From: Clostridiales bacterium PH28_bin88
GTDB lineage: Bacteria > Bacillota > PH28-bin88
Reading direction: 5' to 3'
NCBI GenBank assembly: GCA_000987045.1
Contig: LAKY01000008.1
Coordinates: forward strand, 44,443-108,442
Length of the DNA stretch: 64,000 bases
A model generated the notes under the pieces. That model saw only the letters and a program-made list of their open reading frames with translations, was not told the origin of the DNA and did not search any database. The position numbers and the translations under genes are program-made. Below, piece by piece: positions 36,796 through 46,290 of this stretch (the stretch's first letter is position 1; each line of letters opens with the position of its first letter).

Positions 36796-39700
36796 TTATT
36801 TGTTTCTGAGTTCCTGGATGAACGGGCAGTCGTCAGCGGGATCAAGTATTTCGAGGAAAGCCTCCGTATGCTCTTCTTGCGATGCAACGCCATCCAATAC
36901 CTCGAATAGCTCACCCAGCGCCTTCATGGATCCCGGGGTAACACTGGTGAGCTGGATGCGGATGCTGCCACCCTCCGGGAGCTTGAGGTCCACCAGGTCC
37001 ATGCTGTCAATGGTGGACTTGGCGCCCCGGTTATAGATGCCCCCCAACCGCCGCAGCAGCGGGAGCAGCTTCTCAGCCCCTTCTTTGCCCCCGAGGGTAA
37101 GTCCGCGGCGACCGGCGGTGACCCACCCCAGCTCGGCCGCCTTGGCCGGCGAGACCAGTACATCGCCAGACTGGGGGGTGTAAAGGGCGGCGCCGGCCCC
37201 ATGGATGAGATCAGGTTTTTCCTGCTGGTCCGGCGTACCATGGTAGGCAAACAGGCGGCCATTCTTGACAAGCGTCACTACGGCTTCCTGGAAATCCTTG
37301 GGCGGAATCTCTCCGTATTGCTCGGCCAGGTTGTCCGATACCTCGCGCACCGTAGCAACCCCACTCCGGCCAATCACATAGATGAGGCCGTCACGCACCT
37401 TAACCGGATCGACCGTATGGGTTTTGGTCCAACCGCGCTGGTTCGCACCCTGCACGGTAACCAGGCTGTATCCCGTCCCGGACAGGTTGACCCCCATGGG
37501 GATGTCGTTCTCCCGGTGGTAGAACTCTCCCGGTTTCACGCTATCCACAGCACCCATGCGGAAGGCGCACCATACACCTTTCTGGACCCCGGCTCTGATA
37601 ATTTGCTCCAAAATTCCGGGCGTCTCCAGCACCGGCCAACTGCGTACGCAGGAGAAGTGCTGGCGTAGTTTTTCCAGGGTGACGGTGTCGCCGTGCTCAA
37701 AGAAGAGTTTGCTCAAGTTCAAAAGGTCCGCCTGGGTAGTGTTGTTGCTGGTAAGAAGCTTGCCGTCCTTGAGCAAGGTCTCACGGATTTGCTCGATAAA
37801 GGGCAGCCCGCCCTCGCCACCGGCTGTCTTGATCTCCTTCCGGACGATATGCCCCGCTGTGGAAGGGTAATACAGGCCCGTATAGATGCTTGAAACGGCG
37901 GTAAGCAATGCCTGCTCGCGCTCAGTTTTACGTTTGCGGAAATCCGCGTCCTCCAGCCGGCGGGGATTGACACCGTAGCTCTGTGGCTTTTCAATCAAGA
38001 CGCGCATGGCCTCAACCTGACGGGCGATACTCTCGATGCGCTGCCGGGCGTCTTGCGCCTGGCCCTGGAGGAGCTTCTCCAATTCGTTCGTTCCTTTTAC
38101 AGTGGCGGTTTCGGGAACAAGTAGAAAGATGATGTTCTGTTGCTCCCTGGGCTTATTCACACCCCTGGTGGTCACCACGGCCTCTACATCGACGCTTTCG
38201 GCGGTCAGTGAAACAACTCCCAGCACAGGCCTCCCCTTGCCGTCGGGTAAATGCTCCGGTAAGGAAACATCGTGTTCTATGTGGAAAAGGTCAGTTTTTC
38301 CGGTTACCACCTTGCGTGCCGTTGCCTCGAGCAGGCTGTTGACCTGGTCTGACTTTAAAGTCCTGCGGATCCTGGCGAGGACGCTGTTAATAGTCGGCTC
38401 TTCGCTGGCAAAGTATTTGCCCTGCTCGTACCGGAGGTAAAAGGCGCTTTCATTGATCTCCTCAATGGCCGTGCGCACCTGTGGCGGCGTGAGACCGGGA
38501 AAAGACACACAAAACAGCGCTTCCGGCTCGGTAAGGCCGAAGATTTTGGAATCCAGGCCCTCCTCGCGGCCCACCAGGCTGTGCAGAAAGATAGTCTTCC
38601 AGGTATACTCGTAAAGAGGATGGCCCTCCGGGTGCGGGTTCTTCTGGTCGGCAAGTTCCGCGTTGCTGCGGCCGCCCTCGAGGGCGCCGGTATCGACGCT
38701 GCCTACATCGGCGTTAAGGACGAGTAGCAGGTCTGAACTGCCTGTGCGGCCAAGGATCTCATTGACCACACGATCCGAGCGCAGGTCCAGGTGACAGTCG
38801 TGGATCATGGGCATGTCCTGCTGTTTCAGCCACAGGCTGCGCACAGCCAGGGCCAGCACCCGGAGTACGCCGCGCGTGCCCTGGAAGTTCTCAGCGTTAG
38901 CAAGCTTCTTATTAAGGAAGTCCACCAGAGTCGGGTGAAACGGGTAGTTGGCGATCATCCGGCCCTTGAAATCCTCGCTGGCAGCCTCGTCCGGCAGCAT
39001 GTTGGCGTTCCGGCGGTACATCTGCATGTATTCCTCAGCGGCGGCTCTGGCAGCATCGCGGTTTACGGATAAGAACAGCCGCTTGGCAAGTACGGATGAG
39101 ATCTCGGCGGCGTGTACCGGCGTAATCTGGACGGCGTCACGGGCCACCACGCTGGCCACGCCCCTTACGGCTTTTTCGCCAATCCCCAGAGCGTCGTCTT
39201 CGCTCACCTCTTCGCCTCGCACCTGGGCAATGAGTTTCGCCAAAAGCTCCGTTTGTCTGGCAAAGGCATCCGTTGCGCTGGCCAGTGTGAGGATGACCGC
39301 AATCCCAGGATGGTTACGGGCATAACCGTGCAGCCCCATGAGAAAGGCAGCGAGCTGGCTCGCCCCATCGGGCCGAGCCGCTTCAAGCCGCGCCGCGTAT
39401 TGCGCCAGCTCATCCAGCATGATGATGGCCTTTCGCCCTCCCAGCACCCTTTCAAAATACGTTTTGCCGGGCGCGGCATAGGAGTTGGCCTCGTCTTCCA
39501 CTTCACGGTAAAGGCTCTCTCCACCGATTTGATAGGCAATCTCACCCCAGAGGGTATAGGGCACCAGCGCATTACCTTTAGGCTTATGCACCGGAATCTC
39601 GTCGCCCGCCACGCCGACGACAGCGACTGAACCGGGCTCCGAGAGAAGCTTCGGGTCAAGAATGTTTTGTACGATGTCACGCAGTTCCGTACCTCTATAG

Positions 39701-40014
39701 GCGATGTGGGTACAGGCGATCAGCGTGTGGGTCTTACCGCCTCCAAAAGCTGTTTCCAACCGGTGGATAGCTGGGACTGTCATGTCACCCGCGACCCGGC
39801 CAAAAACTTCCGACAGAGTCAACCGGAGACCCTGAGTCGGGTAGGTGGCTTCACGGAAAAAGAGTTCCGCGTTGGTGTAAATGCTGTCGATGACACCCCG
39901 ACCGGTATGGTAATATTCGATGATCGGGCTGAGCGACGCCGTGAAGACCTCAGGGTTAAAAGTACCTGCCAGGATCTCGGGTCGCGGCTGGCATGTGTCT
40001 CGTACCGATTTCAC
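36796..40014 (-). CDS. DUF499 AAA-like ATPase of the defence operon
   Basis: The 1072-residue protein is a DUF499 ATPase: PEVFTASLSPIIEYYHTGRG, then ETAFGGGKTHTLIA (Walker A near 90) and AIIMLDELAQYAARLE (Walker B near 195). The C-terminal half includes helical and winged-helix-like stretches ending in a DUF499-type tail. It follows the AbrB-like gene by 17 bp. In comparable systems the ATPase is thought to couple recognition to the helicase and methyltransferase, which is inference here. Confidence 0.88.
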   Translation of the reverse strand: MKSVRDTCQPRPEILAGTFNPEVFTASLSPIIEYYHTGRGVIDSIYTNAELFFREATYPTQGLRLTLSEVFGRVAGDMTVPAIHRLETAFGGGKTHTLIACTHIAYRGTELRDIVQNILDPKLLSEPGSVAVVGVAGDEIPVHKPKGNALVPYTLWGEIAYQIGGESLYREVEDEANSYAAPGKTYFERVLGGRKAIIMLDELAQYAARLEAARPDGASQLAAFLMGLHGYARNHPGIAVILTLASATDAFARQTELLAKLIAQVRGEEVSEDDALGIGEKAVRGVASVVARDAVQITPVHAAEISSVLAKRLFLSVNRDAARAAAEEYMQMYRRNANMLPDEAASEDFKGRMIANYPFHPTLVDFLNKKLANAENFQGTRGVLRVLALAVRSLWLKQQDMPMIHDCHLDLRSDRVVNEILGRTGSSDLLLVLNADVGSVDTGALEGGRSNAELADQKNPHPEGHPLYEYTWKTIFLHSLVGREEGLDSKIFGLTEPEALFCVSFPGLTPPQVRTAIEEINESAFYLRYEQGKYFASEEPTINSVLARIRRTLKSDQVNSLLEATARKVVTGKTDLFHIEHDVSLPEHLPDGKGRPVLGVVSLTAESVDVEAVVTTRGVNKPREQQNIIFLLVPETATVKGTNELEKLLQGQAQDARQRIESIARQVEAMRVLIEKPQSYGVNPRRLEDADFRKRKTEREQALLTAVSSIYTGLYYPSTAGHIVRKEIKTAGGEGGLPFIEQIRETLLKDGKLLTSNNTTQADLLNLSKLFFEHGDTVTLEKLRQHFSCVRSWPVLETPGILEQIIRAGVQKGVWCAFRMGAVDSVKPGEFYHRENDIPMGVNLSGTGYSLVTVQGANQRGWTKTHTVDPVKVRDGLIYVIGRSGVATVREVSDNLAEQYGEIPPKDFQEAVVTLVKNGRLFAYHGTPDQQEKPDLIHGAGAALYTPQSGDVLVSPAKAAELGWVTAGRRGLTLGGKEGAEKLLPLLRRLGGIYNRGAKSTIDSMDLVDLKLPEGGSIRIQLTSVTPGSMKALGELFEVLDGVASQEEHTEAFLEILDPADDCPFIQELRNK

Positions 40015-40031
40015 AGTTCATCCTCCTGTTC

Positions 40032-40259
40032 TCATCCCCTAGCCAAAGACGTGGGAACTGTGCCTATTTCCCGGTCTGGGCTCTGGTCGTTTTTCTTGCC
40101 CGCGGCAACAATTATTGCCTTCTCCAAAACAACCCTGCCACCCGGCTCCAATTTAAGCAAAACCCGGTCACCCTCGTCTAATTCAAGAGCAGCCCGAATT
40201 TCCTTTGGCAATGTCATCTGACCTTTTGGTCCTACTTTAGGCGTATAAAGTTTGGCCAA
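40032..40259 (-). CDS. AbrB/SpoVT-like regulator heading the defence operon
   Basis: About 75 residues with the swapped-hairpin AbrB/MazE DNA-binding pattern: YTPKVGPKGQMTLPKEIRAA, then LDEGDRVLLKLEPGGRVVLE. The start is probably TTG at 40259 (AGGTG six bases upstream), though GTG 40268 is possible. It lies 17 bp before the ATPase gene. An AATTGG/CCAATT repeat cluster upstream could be its operator, which would make it the operon's autorepressor. Confidence 0.8.
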   Translation of the reverse strand: MAKLYTPKVGPKGQMTLPKEIRAALELDEGDRVLLKLEPGGRVVLEKAIIVAAGKKNDQSPDREIGTVPTSLARG

Positions 40260-40268
40260 ATAAATCAC

Positions 40269-40658
40269 CTACCAGGAAAATTGGATTATGGATATTCTAC
40301 CCAATTCTTGCCCAATTCGCCAAGACTCAACCAAATTCCTGCTGAAATAATGTAAAAGCCCGAAGATTAGCGGCCATTCCTTCCTCAGTCATTCTGATAG
40401 CTCAGGTACCTGTTCCGCGAGTGTGCCGGTCGATCCAATCACCGGAATGGCTACTTCCCCAAATCAAATAAAGAAAGACAGGATCTCTAGTCCTGCCTCA
40501 AAATGTATATCTCTTCACTTCCTCCACGGAATCTGAGTTTTTCAAGGCTTCCCGACACGACGCGTGTTACCGCATCCTGGGCATACAGTTTATTCCATAG
40601 TATAAGTGATCAACGGTGATCAATTTACCCCTATGTCCCACACGGGCATGGGGGCTTT
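40269..40658. other. Intergenic control region of the defence operon
   Basis: No gene is seen. AATTGG at 40279-40284 and CCAATT at 40301-40306 and 40312-40317 form inverted and direct repeats just upstream of the AbrB-like start, a plausible operator. An imperfect hairpin with CCCC/GGGG arms and a CTTTTT tail lies at 40628-40660 on the plus strand. Confidence 0.4.
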
Positions 40659-41000
40659 TTACATCCTGTATTCGGTGGTTTCCGGCTGGGTCAAGATGTC
40701 TCGCAAGAAGCTGGCTGGGGAAAGTTTATGCAAATCAATTTCTTCGGGTGTATAGCCCCTGGCCTCTACCGGCTCCATAATCCTGGCTGCCGCCCGGCCA
40801 AGGATTTCCGCCCGTTCCCGCAGATTCAGACCGGCAAAATCATTCGAAATGATCAACAAGTCAATGTCACTGTCATCACTGGCCGTACCTTTAGCCTGGG
40901 AACCAAAGAGCAATGCCCTCTGTACACGTATCCCGAACTGGCCGAGAACGTTAAGGTACGAAGCTATTACTTCTTTAAGTTCTCGTTGTTTCTTAGCCAT
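40659..41000 (-). CDS. MNT-type nucleotidyltransferase antitoxin
   Basis: This 113-residue minimal nucleotidyltransferase shows LLFGSQAKGTASDDSDIDLL, the GS-x-DxD active site. In HEPN/MNT pairs such as HepT/MntA, the MNT protein AMPylates and silences the HEPN ribonuclease. Its start lies inside the HEPN gene (34-bp overlap), typical of these pairs. Confidence 0.85.
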   Translation of the reverse strand: MAKKQRELKEVIASYLNVLGQFGIRVQRALLFGSQAKGTASDDSDIDLLIISNDFAGLNLRERAEILGRAAARIMEPVEARGYTPEEIDLHKLSPASFLRDILTQPETTEYRM

Positions 41001-41359
41001 TCTATCACCTGCTCCGCACGTTTGAGATACTGATTCGCCACCAACCTGGGATAGGCAGCTATCAGGTTGTTAAGGTCTTCCGGGTATCTGATAGTCCCGG
41101 CAACAGAGTTTAACTCTCCGATGAACAGCCTCATTTCTTCTGGTGGTTCTACACCCGCCAAATCAACAAGACGAATGAGGTTATGGATTTTTGGAGGAGA
41201 CTGGCCCATTATCTCGCTTACCAATGCTTTCAGCGTCTTCTCTACCGCCAGGTGCGCGAAGTAAATTGTGTAGACGTACCGCTTTACGCGAAACATGCTA
41301 CGGGCAGTCGCGAGATCGTAATCGGCAGATGCTAGCCAGTTCTCGGTTTCTGGATTCAC
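40967..41359 (-). CDS. HEPN-domain protein of a HEPN/MNT pair
   Basis: The 130-residue helical protein (NWLASADYDLATARSMF, then YFAHLAVEKTLKAL) belongs to the PF05168-type HEPN family. A canonical RNase R-x4-6-H motif is not visible; the closest Arg-His pair is R-x8-H. It may therefore be a non-canonical toxin or a substrate-binding HEPN. It is the first gene of the pair, next to the defence operon but separated from it by about 390 bp. Confidence 0.8.
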   Translation of the reverse strand: MNPETENWLASADYDLATARSMFRVKRYVYTIYFAHLAVEKTLKALVSEIMGQSPPKIHNLIRLVDLAGVEPPEEMRLFIGELNSVAGTIRYPEDLNNLIAAYPRLVANQYLKRAEQVIEWLRNNENLKK

Positions 41360-41700
41360 GTTAATCGTAACTCCTTACCCATATTCTTACACCCATATTG
41401 ATTGCTTAATCGGGACAGTAACCGAATTTCACGCTTATGCCTCGATGACGGTCAACCTGCCCTACTCTACCAAAATTCTAACATGCGCCAGGGGAATGGG
41501 GCAATATTTTTCAAACACTTAAGGGATTGGCAATAGAGACCGCCCCAAACGGGATGCTCTTTTAAAGGAAAAGGCTGCCCACAAAATGGACAACCTGTTA
41601 CGAAAAAAGGATCTTAATTTTTTGTCTAACCTACTGCATTACCGTTGCATTACTTTCCGATCAAAAAAGGTCTCGCGATCCCGCGAGGCCTTGATTTTAC
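41360..41700. other. Intergenic region between HEPN gene and tRNA cluster
   Basis: No gene is seen. The tRNA terminator lies at 41663-41692. An A/T-rich stretch at 41360-41410 may hold the HEPN/MNT promoter. Confidence 0.4.
41663..41692 (-). terminator. Terminator of the tRNA cluster
   Basis: On the minus strand GGCCTCGCG and CGCGAGACC pair with one mismatch around GGAT and are followed by TTTTTTG, 9 bp after the tRNA-Thr 3' end. Confidence 0.85.
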
Positions 41701-41776
41701 TGGAGCCCATAACCGGGATTGAACCGGTGACCTCCGCCTTACCAAGGCGACGCTCTACCTACTGAGCTATATGGGC
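41701..41776 (-). tRNA. tRNA-Thr (GGT)
   Basis: A full cloverleaf of 76 nt: acceptor GCCCATA/TATGGGC, D-stem GCTC/GAGC, anticodon loop TTGGTAA with GGT at 34-36, T-loop TTCAATC and encoded CCA. Fragments of the same gene recur at 17361 and 27643. Confidence 0.96.
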
Positions 41777-41777
41777 A

Positions 41778-41853
<76 letters not shown>

Positions 41854-41952
41854 TCAGGATGCAAGATGCATGACGCAGGATTTTTTGTCGGAATTCGCCG
41901 GGCGAATTCCTTCAACTTCTTGCCTCTTGCTTCTTGCCTCTTATTTCTTGAA

Positions 41953-42037
<85 letters not shown>

Positions 42038-42073
42038 ACGATATATGCGCCAGCCTCCCGACTGACAAAAGCT

Positions 42074-42103
42074 ATTATAACATTACCCGGTAGACCCCGT
42101 CAA
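42074..42103 (-). promoter_or_regulatory. Sigma-A promoter of the tRNA cluster
   Basis: On the minus strand TTGACG (42103-42098) is 18 bp from TATAAT (42079-42074), about 37 bp before tRNA-Tyr. Confidence 0.85.
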
Positions 42104-42199
42104 GGGGCTGATGAAGACTAACTTCAGGTAAATACCGGCATAATTCGATAATCATCAGAGGAAGGAAGGTTCAGGCAAGGGACTTCCCGGCGGCAGAGT

Positions 42200-42223
42200 A
42201 GAGGGCCGGAAGTCCGGCCCTCT
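42200..42223. terminator. Hairpin after sigH
   Basis: Perfect arms AGAGGGCCGGA and TCCGGCCCTCT lie 10 bp after the sigH stop. There is no strong T-tract on either strand, so it may act as a weak terminator or an RNA-stabilising hairpin. Confidence 0.6.
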
Positions 42224-42232
42224 AATAACCTC

Positions 42233-42880
42233 TTAGCATCCGTCCCGCTTTTCCAGGTAGCGCTCCAGCTTCCGCTTGACCCGCTGCAGTGCGTTGTCGA
42301 TGGACTTTACGTGACGCTTCAGGTCCACCGCAATCTCCTGATAGGACTTGCCTTCCAGGTATGACATCAGGACCTGCCATTCCAGGGAACTCAGGATTTC
42401 TCCCATCTTTTCCTCGATATCATCAAATTCTTCCCGGCTGATAATCAACTCTTCCGGGTCTGTCACCTTGGAGCCGGAAATCACGTCCAGCAAGGTACGG
42501 TCCGAATCCTCGTCATAAATCGGTTTATTTAATGATACATATGAGTTCAACGGTATATGCTTTTGCCGGGTAGCGGTCTTGATGGCCGTAATGATCTGGC
42601 GAGTTATACAAAGCTCGGCAAATGCCCGGAACGAAGACAGTTTATCGCCCCGAAAATCCCTGATGGCTTTGTAAAGGCCGATCATCCCTTCCTGGATGAT
42701 ATCCTCCCGGTCAGCGCCGATTAAGAAATATGACCGGGCTTTCGCCCGCACAAAGTTTTTATACTTGTTAATTAAATACTCCTGGGCAATATCGTCGCCT
42801 TCCTGTGCCAGTTCTACGATATCTTCGTCGACCATTACCTCGTAGACATCGCAAGTTTCCCGCTGGACGTTGATGCTCAT
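42233..42880 (-). CDS. sigH: RNA polymerase sigma factor SigH (Spo0H)
   Basis: The 215-residue sigma-70 factor has region 2 (YFLIGADREDIIQEGMIGLY), a TATRQKHIPLNSYVSLNKP linker typical of SigH, and a region 4 helix-turn-helix (GKSYQEIAVDLKRHVKSIDN). SigH directs early sporulation and competence genes. Its place beside yacP and rlmB is the common Firmicute order. It ends 195 bp upstream of the tRNA-Tyr gene. Confidence 0.95.
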   Translation of the reverse strand: MSINVQRETCDVYEVMVDEDIVELAQEGDDIAQEYLINKYKNFVRAKARSYFLIGADREDIIQEGMIGLYKAIRDFRGDKLSSFRAFAELCITRQIITAIKTATRQKHIPLNSYVSLNKPIYDEDSDRTLLDVISGSKVTDPEELIISREEFDDIEEKMGEILSSLEWQVLMSYLEGKSYQEIAVDLKRHVKSIDNALQRVKRKLERYLEKRDGC

Positions 42881-43045
42881 GACATCGCCTCCACATCTGT
42901 GATTTAAAAACTCGGCCTGATGCGATTATGCTTAACGCTACGGGCGTCGCACACGATAATATTCTATGGAGGCAAACCCTGCAATAGACCTGTTTGTCCA
43001 GTTCACAAGAGTAATTATACAGGAAAAAGAACTATCAATCAAGGG

Positions 43046-43555
43046 TTACTTCCCTCTCCGCCAGTGCTCCAAAGTTTCCCGCATCCTTTCTGTCAGGTGC
43101 ATGTCCAGCGGCCGTCGCTCACGCCCTCGCTTCCCGGCATTCTCTTTGGCCTCGGCGGTAACAAGTTGCACCATCCGGTACAGTTCCCTGGCTGATAACC
43201 TTAGCGCTCCCTTCCCCATTACCACCCGCTGTTCGGCCCAATCCGAGGTGGCCACCGACACCACCGCCTCCGGAGGCAACTGGCCTACCAGGCGCTCGAT
43301 AACCGAATCCGCGGTTTCACCTTCCCGGGAGAAGATTACCTCTACACCACCGACATGTTCCCGGCTCCCTGCACTACCTTTAACCAGGTGCGCATCAAAG
43401 ACTACCACCACCCGGTTGCCCCTGAGGGCCTGGAAGTTGCCCATGATCTCCACCAACTTGTCCCTGGCGTGTTCGAGGCTCTGTTCCTGTAACGCGGCCA
43501 GCTCCGGCCAGCCGTTCATGATGTTATAACCGTCCACGATGAGGTAGTCTTCCAC
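43046..43555 (-). CDS. yacP: NYN-domain ribosome-dependent mRNA nuclease YacP/Rae1
   Basis: The 169-residue protein begins MEDYLIVDGYNIMNGWPEL (NYN domain with the first catalytic Asp) and contains VVVVFDAHLVKGSAG and ETADSVIERL with further acidic residues. In Bacillus subtilis the homologue Rae1 cuts mRNA in the ribosomal A site. It sits between rlmB and sigH as expected. Confidence 0.92.
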   Translation of the reverse strand: MEDYLIVDGYNIMNGWPELAALQEQSLEHARDKLVEIMGNFQALRGNRVVVVFDAHLVKGSAGSREHVGGVEVIFSREGETADSVIERLVGQLPPEAVVSVATSDWAEQRVVMGKGALRLSARELYRMVQLVTAEAKENAGKRGRERRPLDMHLTERMRETLEHWRRGK

Positions 43556-43682
43556 GATGCACCACCTTTATCAGGAAGCTAGAAGCAAGAAGCATGAAGC
43601 AGGAAACTTTAGGAAGGAATTGGCGAAGCCAATTCCAACAGGCAATCTTGCATCCTGCGTCTTGCCTCCGGCTTCTTGGCTA

Positions 43683-44432
43683 TTACCGCGCTTGCAGGCG
43701 TTGGCGTACTACCTCGTAAAGCATCACCGACGCCGCCACGGCCGCGTTTAGCGAGTTGATCTGTCCTTGCATGGGCAGGCGTACACAGTAATCGCACGTT
43801 TCTTTCACCAGCCGGCCCAGACCCTTCCCCTCACTGCCTATCACCAGCGCCAGGGAGCCTGTCAGATCCCTGTGCAAGTACAGGTCTTCCGCTTCCATGG
43901 CTGCGCCGACCACCCAGCACCCCTCTTTTTTTAAGTATTCCATGGTCTGTACCAGGTTGGCCACCCGGGCAACCGGCACGTACTCCACCGCGCCGGCGGA
44001 CGCCTTGGCCACCGCCCCGGTAAGGGGTACGCTGTGTCGTTTGGTGATGACCACCCCGTGGGCTCCGGCGGCATCCGCGGTACGCAGGATGGCCCCCAGG
44101 TTATGGGGGTCCTCCAGTTCATCCAGCAGTACCAGCAAGGGTTCCTCTCCCCGCTGCCGGGCAATCGCCAGAATGTCATCCACCTCTACGTATTCCTTGG
44201 CAGCAGCCAGGGCAATTACCCCCTGGTGGCCGCGGGTGTGGGCGAGGGCATCCAATTTATTCCTGTCTACCTGTTGGACGGGAATACCCCGGGCCCGCGC
44301 CAGGCTGTAAAGTTCTGAAAGCCCGCGGGGATTCACACCGGACCCGATCAGGATCTTGTTGATGGGTCGCCCGGACTTCAGGGCCTCCACCACCGGGTTT
44401 CGGCCTTCGATGGTATCGCTGGGAACTGTCAA
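43683..44432 (-). CDS. rlmB: 23S rRNA 2'-O-methyltransferase RlmB
   Basis: A 249-residue SPOUT/TrmH-family enzyme: a short substrate-binding domain (IEGRNPVVEALKSGRPINKI) and the knotted SAM domain with LDELEDPHNLGAILRTADAA, ALVIGSEGKGL and SLNAAVAASVMLYE. It methylates G2251 of 23S rRNA (E. coli numbering). Its start overlaps the mrnC stop by four bases. Confidence 0.94.
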   Translation of the reverse strand: MTVPSDTIEGRNPVVEALKSGRPINKILIGSGVNPRGLSELYSLARARGIPVQQVDRNKLDALAHTRGHQGVIALAAAKEYVEVDDILAIARQRGEEPLLVLLDELEDPHNLGAILRTADAAGAHGVVITKRHSVPLTGAVAKASAGAVEYVPVARVANLVQTMEYLKKEGCWVVGAAMEAEDLYLHRDLTGSLALVIGSEGKGLGRLVKETCDYCVRLPMQGQINSLNAAVAASVMLYEVVRQRLQAR

Positions 44433-44842
44433 CCTCTTTCATCTCCATTCTGCTCCAGCAACCGGAAGAGCATGCTAAAGATGTGATCCAACCTCTCCCG
44501 CTCCCCTTTCAGGTAGAGATAGCCGATAAGAGTCTCCAGACCTGTGCTGTACCTGTACTCCACCACATCAGCGTTTCTGGGCACATGCCCCGGCTTGGCG
44601 TTACGACCCCGCCGGAGGACCCCCCGTTCCTCCTCGGAAAGCATTTCCGCCAGGTGGCGTACCATTTGGGCCTGGGTACTGGCCCGTACACAGGCCACCG
44701 CTTCATGGTGCAACTCGTGCATCCGGGTAACACCTTTAGACACCAAGTGGAGACGGGTATACAGCTCGTATACCGCATCTCCCACATAAGCCAGTACCAG
44801 GGGAGGAAGTTGTTCAGGGGATGAGGGCAGGTTGATATTCAT
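44429..44842 (-). CDS. mrnC: Mini-ribonuclease III
   Basis: The protein has one RNase III catalytic domain and no dsRNA-binding domain: [20 protein letters not shown] carries the first acidic cluster and [20 protein letters not shown] the second. It matures 23S rRNA. I choose ATG 44842, which overlaps the cysS TGA as ATGA; an in-frame ATG at 44854 would add four residues. Confidence 0.93.
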   Translation of the reverse strand: MNINLPSSPEQLPPLVLAYVGDAVYELYTRLHLVSKGVTRMHELHHEAVACVRASTQAQMVRHLAEMLSEEERGVLRRGRNAKPGHVPRNADVVEYRYSTGLETLIGYLYLKGERERLDHIFSMLFRLLEQNGDERG

Positions 44843-46290
44843 TGCCGCTTCCACCGTACACCGTGGGGTGTGTCCTCAAGGGCAATCCCCAGGGCCTTCA
44901 GCCGCTCTCGGATCCCGTCCGCGACGGCCCAATCCTTCTTCTTGCGGGCTTCCTGGCGCATCTCGATAATCAAGCTCATCAGTTGTTCCACCAGATTGTA
45001 CTCATCTCCGCCCCCCATCGCCTCCCCGGCGCCCAGCACCCCCAGCACATCACCGCCCAGCCGTTGAAACAGGCTGCGGGCTTCCTGGAGTACCCGGCTT
45101 GAGTCCTCAGTCAGGGCAAAACCGTCCCCATAAATAAAGCTGTTAACATCCCTGCTGAGATCAAAAAGGGCGGCAATGGCGAGAGAGGTATTGAAGTCAT
45201 CATCCATTGCTTCCTCAAAGGCTGTCTGCGCTTTATGAAGGCTTGCCGCCAGTTCATTGCCGGTATTATTTATCGATCCTGAAGGAGTTACCGGCCGGGA
45301 TAACGCCTCCTCCAACAGCCGTAAGGTCTTTTTCAAACGCTCCAAACCCTTCCCTGCGGCCTCCAGCTTCCCGTCGTCGAAATCCAGGGGGCTGCGGTAG
45401 TGGGTGGACAAAAGGTAGAACCTCACCACATCAGGCGGGAACTTGGCCAGGATGTCCCTTAAGAGAAAGAAATTCCCCAGAGACTTGGACATCTTCTCCT
45501 GGTTCACGGTGATAAAACCGTTGTGCATCCAGTAACGGGCGAAGGGCCGGCCGGTCGCGGCCTCCGCCTGGGCAATCTCGTTTTCGTGATGGGGGAACAC
45601 CAGGTCGAGCCCACCCCCATGGATATCAAAACCGGTGCCCAGGTACTTGAGAGACATCGCCGAGCACTCGATATGCCAGCCCGGCCTCCCACCGCCCCAG
45701 GGACTGTCCCAGGCAGGTTCCCCAGGTTTAGGCGCCTTCCACAGGGCGAAGTCCAGGGGGTCTTTTTTGCGGGTGTCCACCTCCACCCGCGCGCCAACCA
45801 TCAGCTCATCCAGGGAGCGTCCGGAGAGTTTCCCGTATTCAGGGAAACTCCGCACATCAAAATAGACGTCTCCGCCCACTGCATAGGCGTGCCCCTTTGC
45901 CACCAGGGTAGTGATCATTTCGATGATCTCCGGCAGGTGGCTGCTCACCTGGGGATGCACGTCCGCCCGCCGGACCCGCAGGGCGTCTGCGTCCCGGTAG
46001 TACTCCTGGATGTACCTTTGAGCCAGCCGGAGGGCGTCCTCTCCTTCCTCCTGTGCCCGCTTGATAATCTTGTCGTCGATGTCGGTAAAGTTCTGCACGT
46101 AGGTAACCTCAAACCCCCGGTACTCGAAGTACCGGCGGACAGAATCAAACACCACCAGCGGGCGGGCGTTGCCCAGGTGGATGTAGTTGTAGGTGGTGGG
46201 ACCGCAAACGTACATCTTTACTTTACCCGGTTCACCGGGAATAAACTCTTCCTTTTTCTTGCTCAAAGTGTTGTACAGGCTGATGGTCAT
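44839..46290 (-). CDS. cysS: Cysteinyl-tRNA synthetase
   Basis: A 483-residue class I synthetase with [18 protein letters not shown] (HIGH-type motif HLGN), zinc ligands including the IECSAMS Cys, and the KMSKS loop ([13 protein letters not shown]). Its start overlaps the end of cysE by 59 bp, so the two are translated from one mRNA under the cysteine T-box upstream. Confidence 0.96.
   Translation of the reverse strand: MTISLYNTLSKKKEEFIPGEPGKVKMYVCGPTTYNYIHLGNARPLVVFDSVRRYFEYRGFEVTYVQNFTDIDDKIIKRAQEEGEDALRLAQRYIQEYYRDADALRVRRADVHPQVSSHLPEIIEMITTLVAKGHAYAVGGDVYFDVRSFPEYGKLSGRSLDELMVGARVEVDTRKKDPLDFALWKAPKPGEPAWDSPWGGGRPGWHIECSAMSLKYLGTGFDIHGGGLDLVFPHHENEIAQAEAATGRPFARYWMHNGFITVNQEKMSKSLGNFFLLRDILAKFPPDVVRFYLLSTHYRSPLDFDDGKLEAAGKGLERLKKTLRLLEEALSRPVTPSGSINNTGNELAASLHKAQTAFEEAMDDDFNTSLAIAALFDLSRDVNSFIYGDGFALTEDSSRVLQEARSLFQRLGGDVLGVLGAGEAMGGGDEYNLVEQLMSLIIEMRQEARKKKDWAVADGIRERLKALGIALEDTPHGVRWKRQ

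Noticed and set aside
28988-40014. Calling the helicase/methyltransferase operon DISARM or BREX
   Set aside because: There is no DUF1998 protein (DrmB), no separate PLD gene, and no PglZ or BrxC-type protein. DUF499 with DUF1156 points to an Hma-like system.
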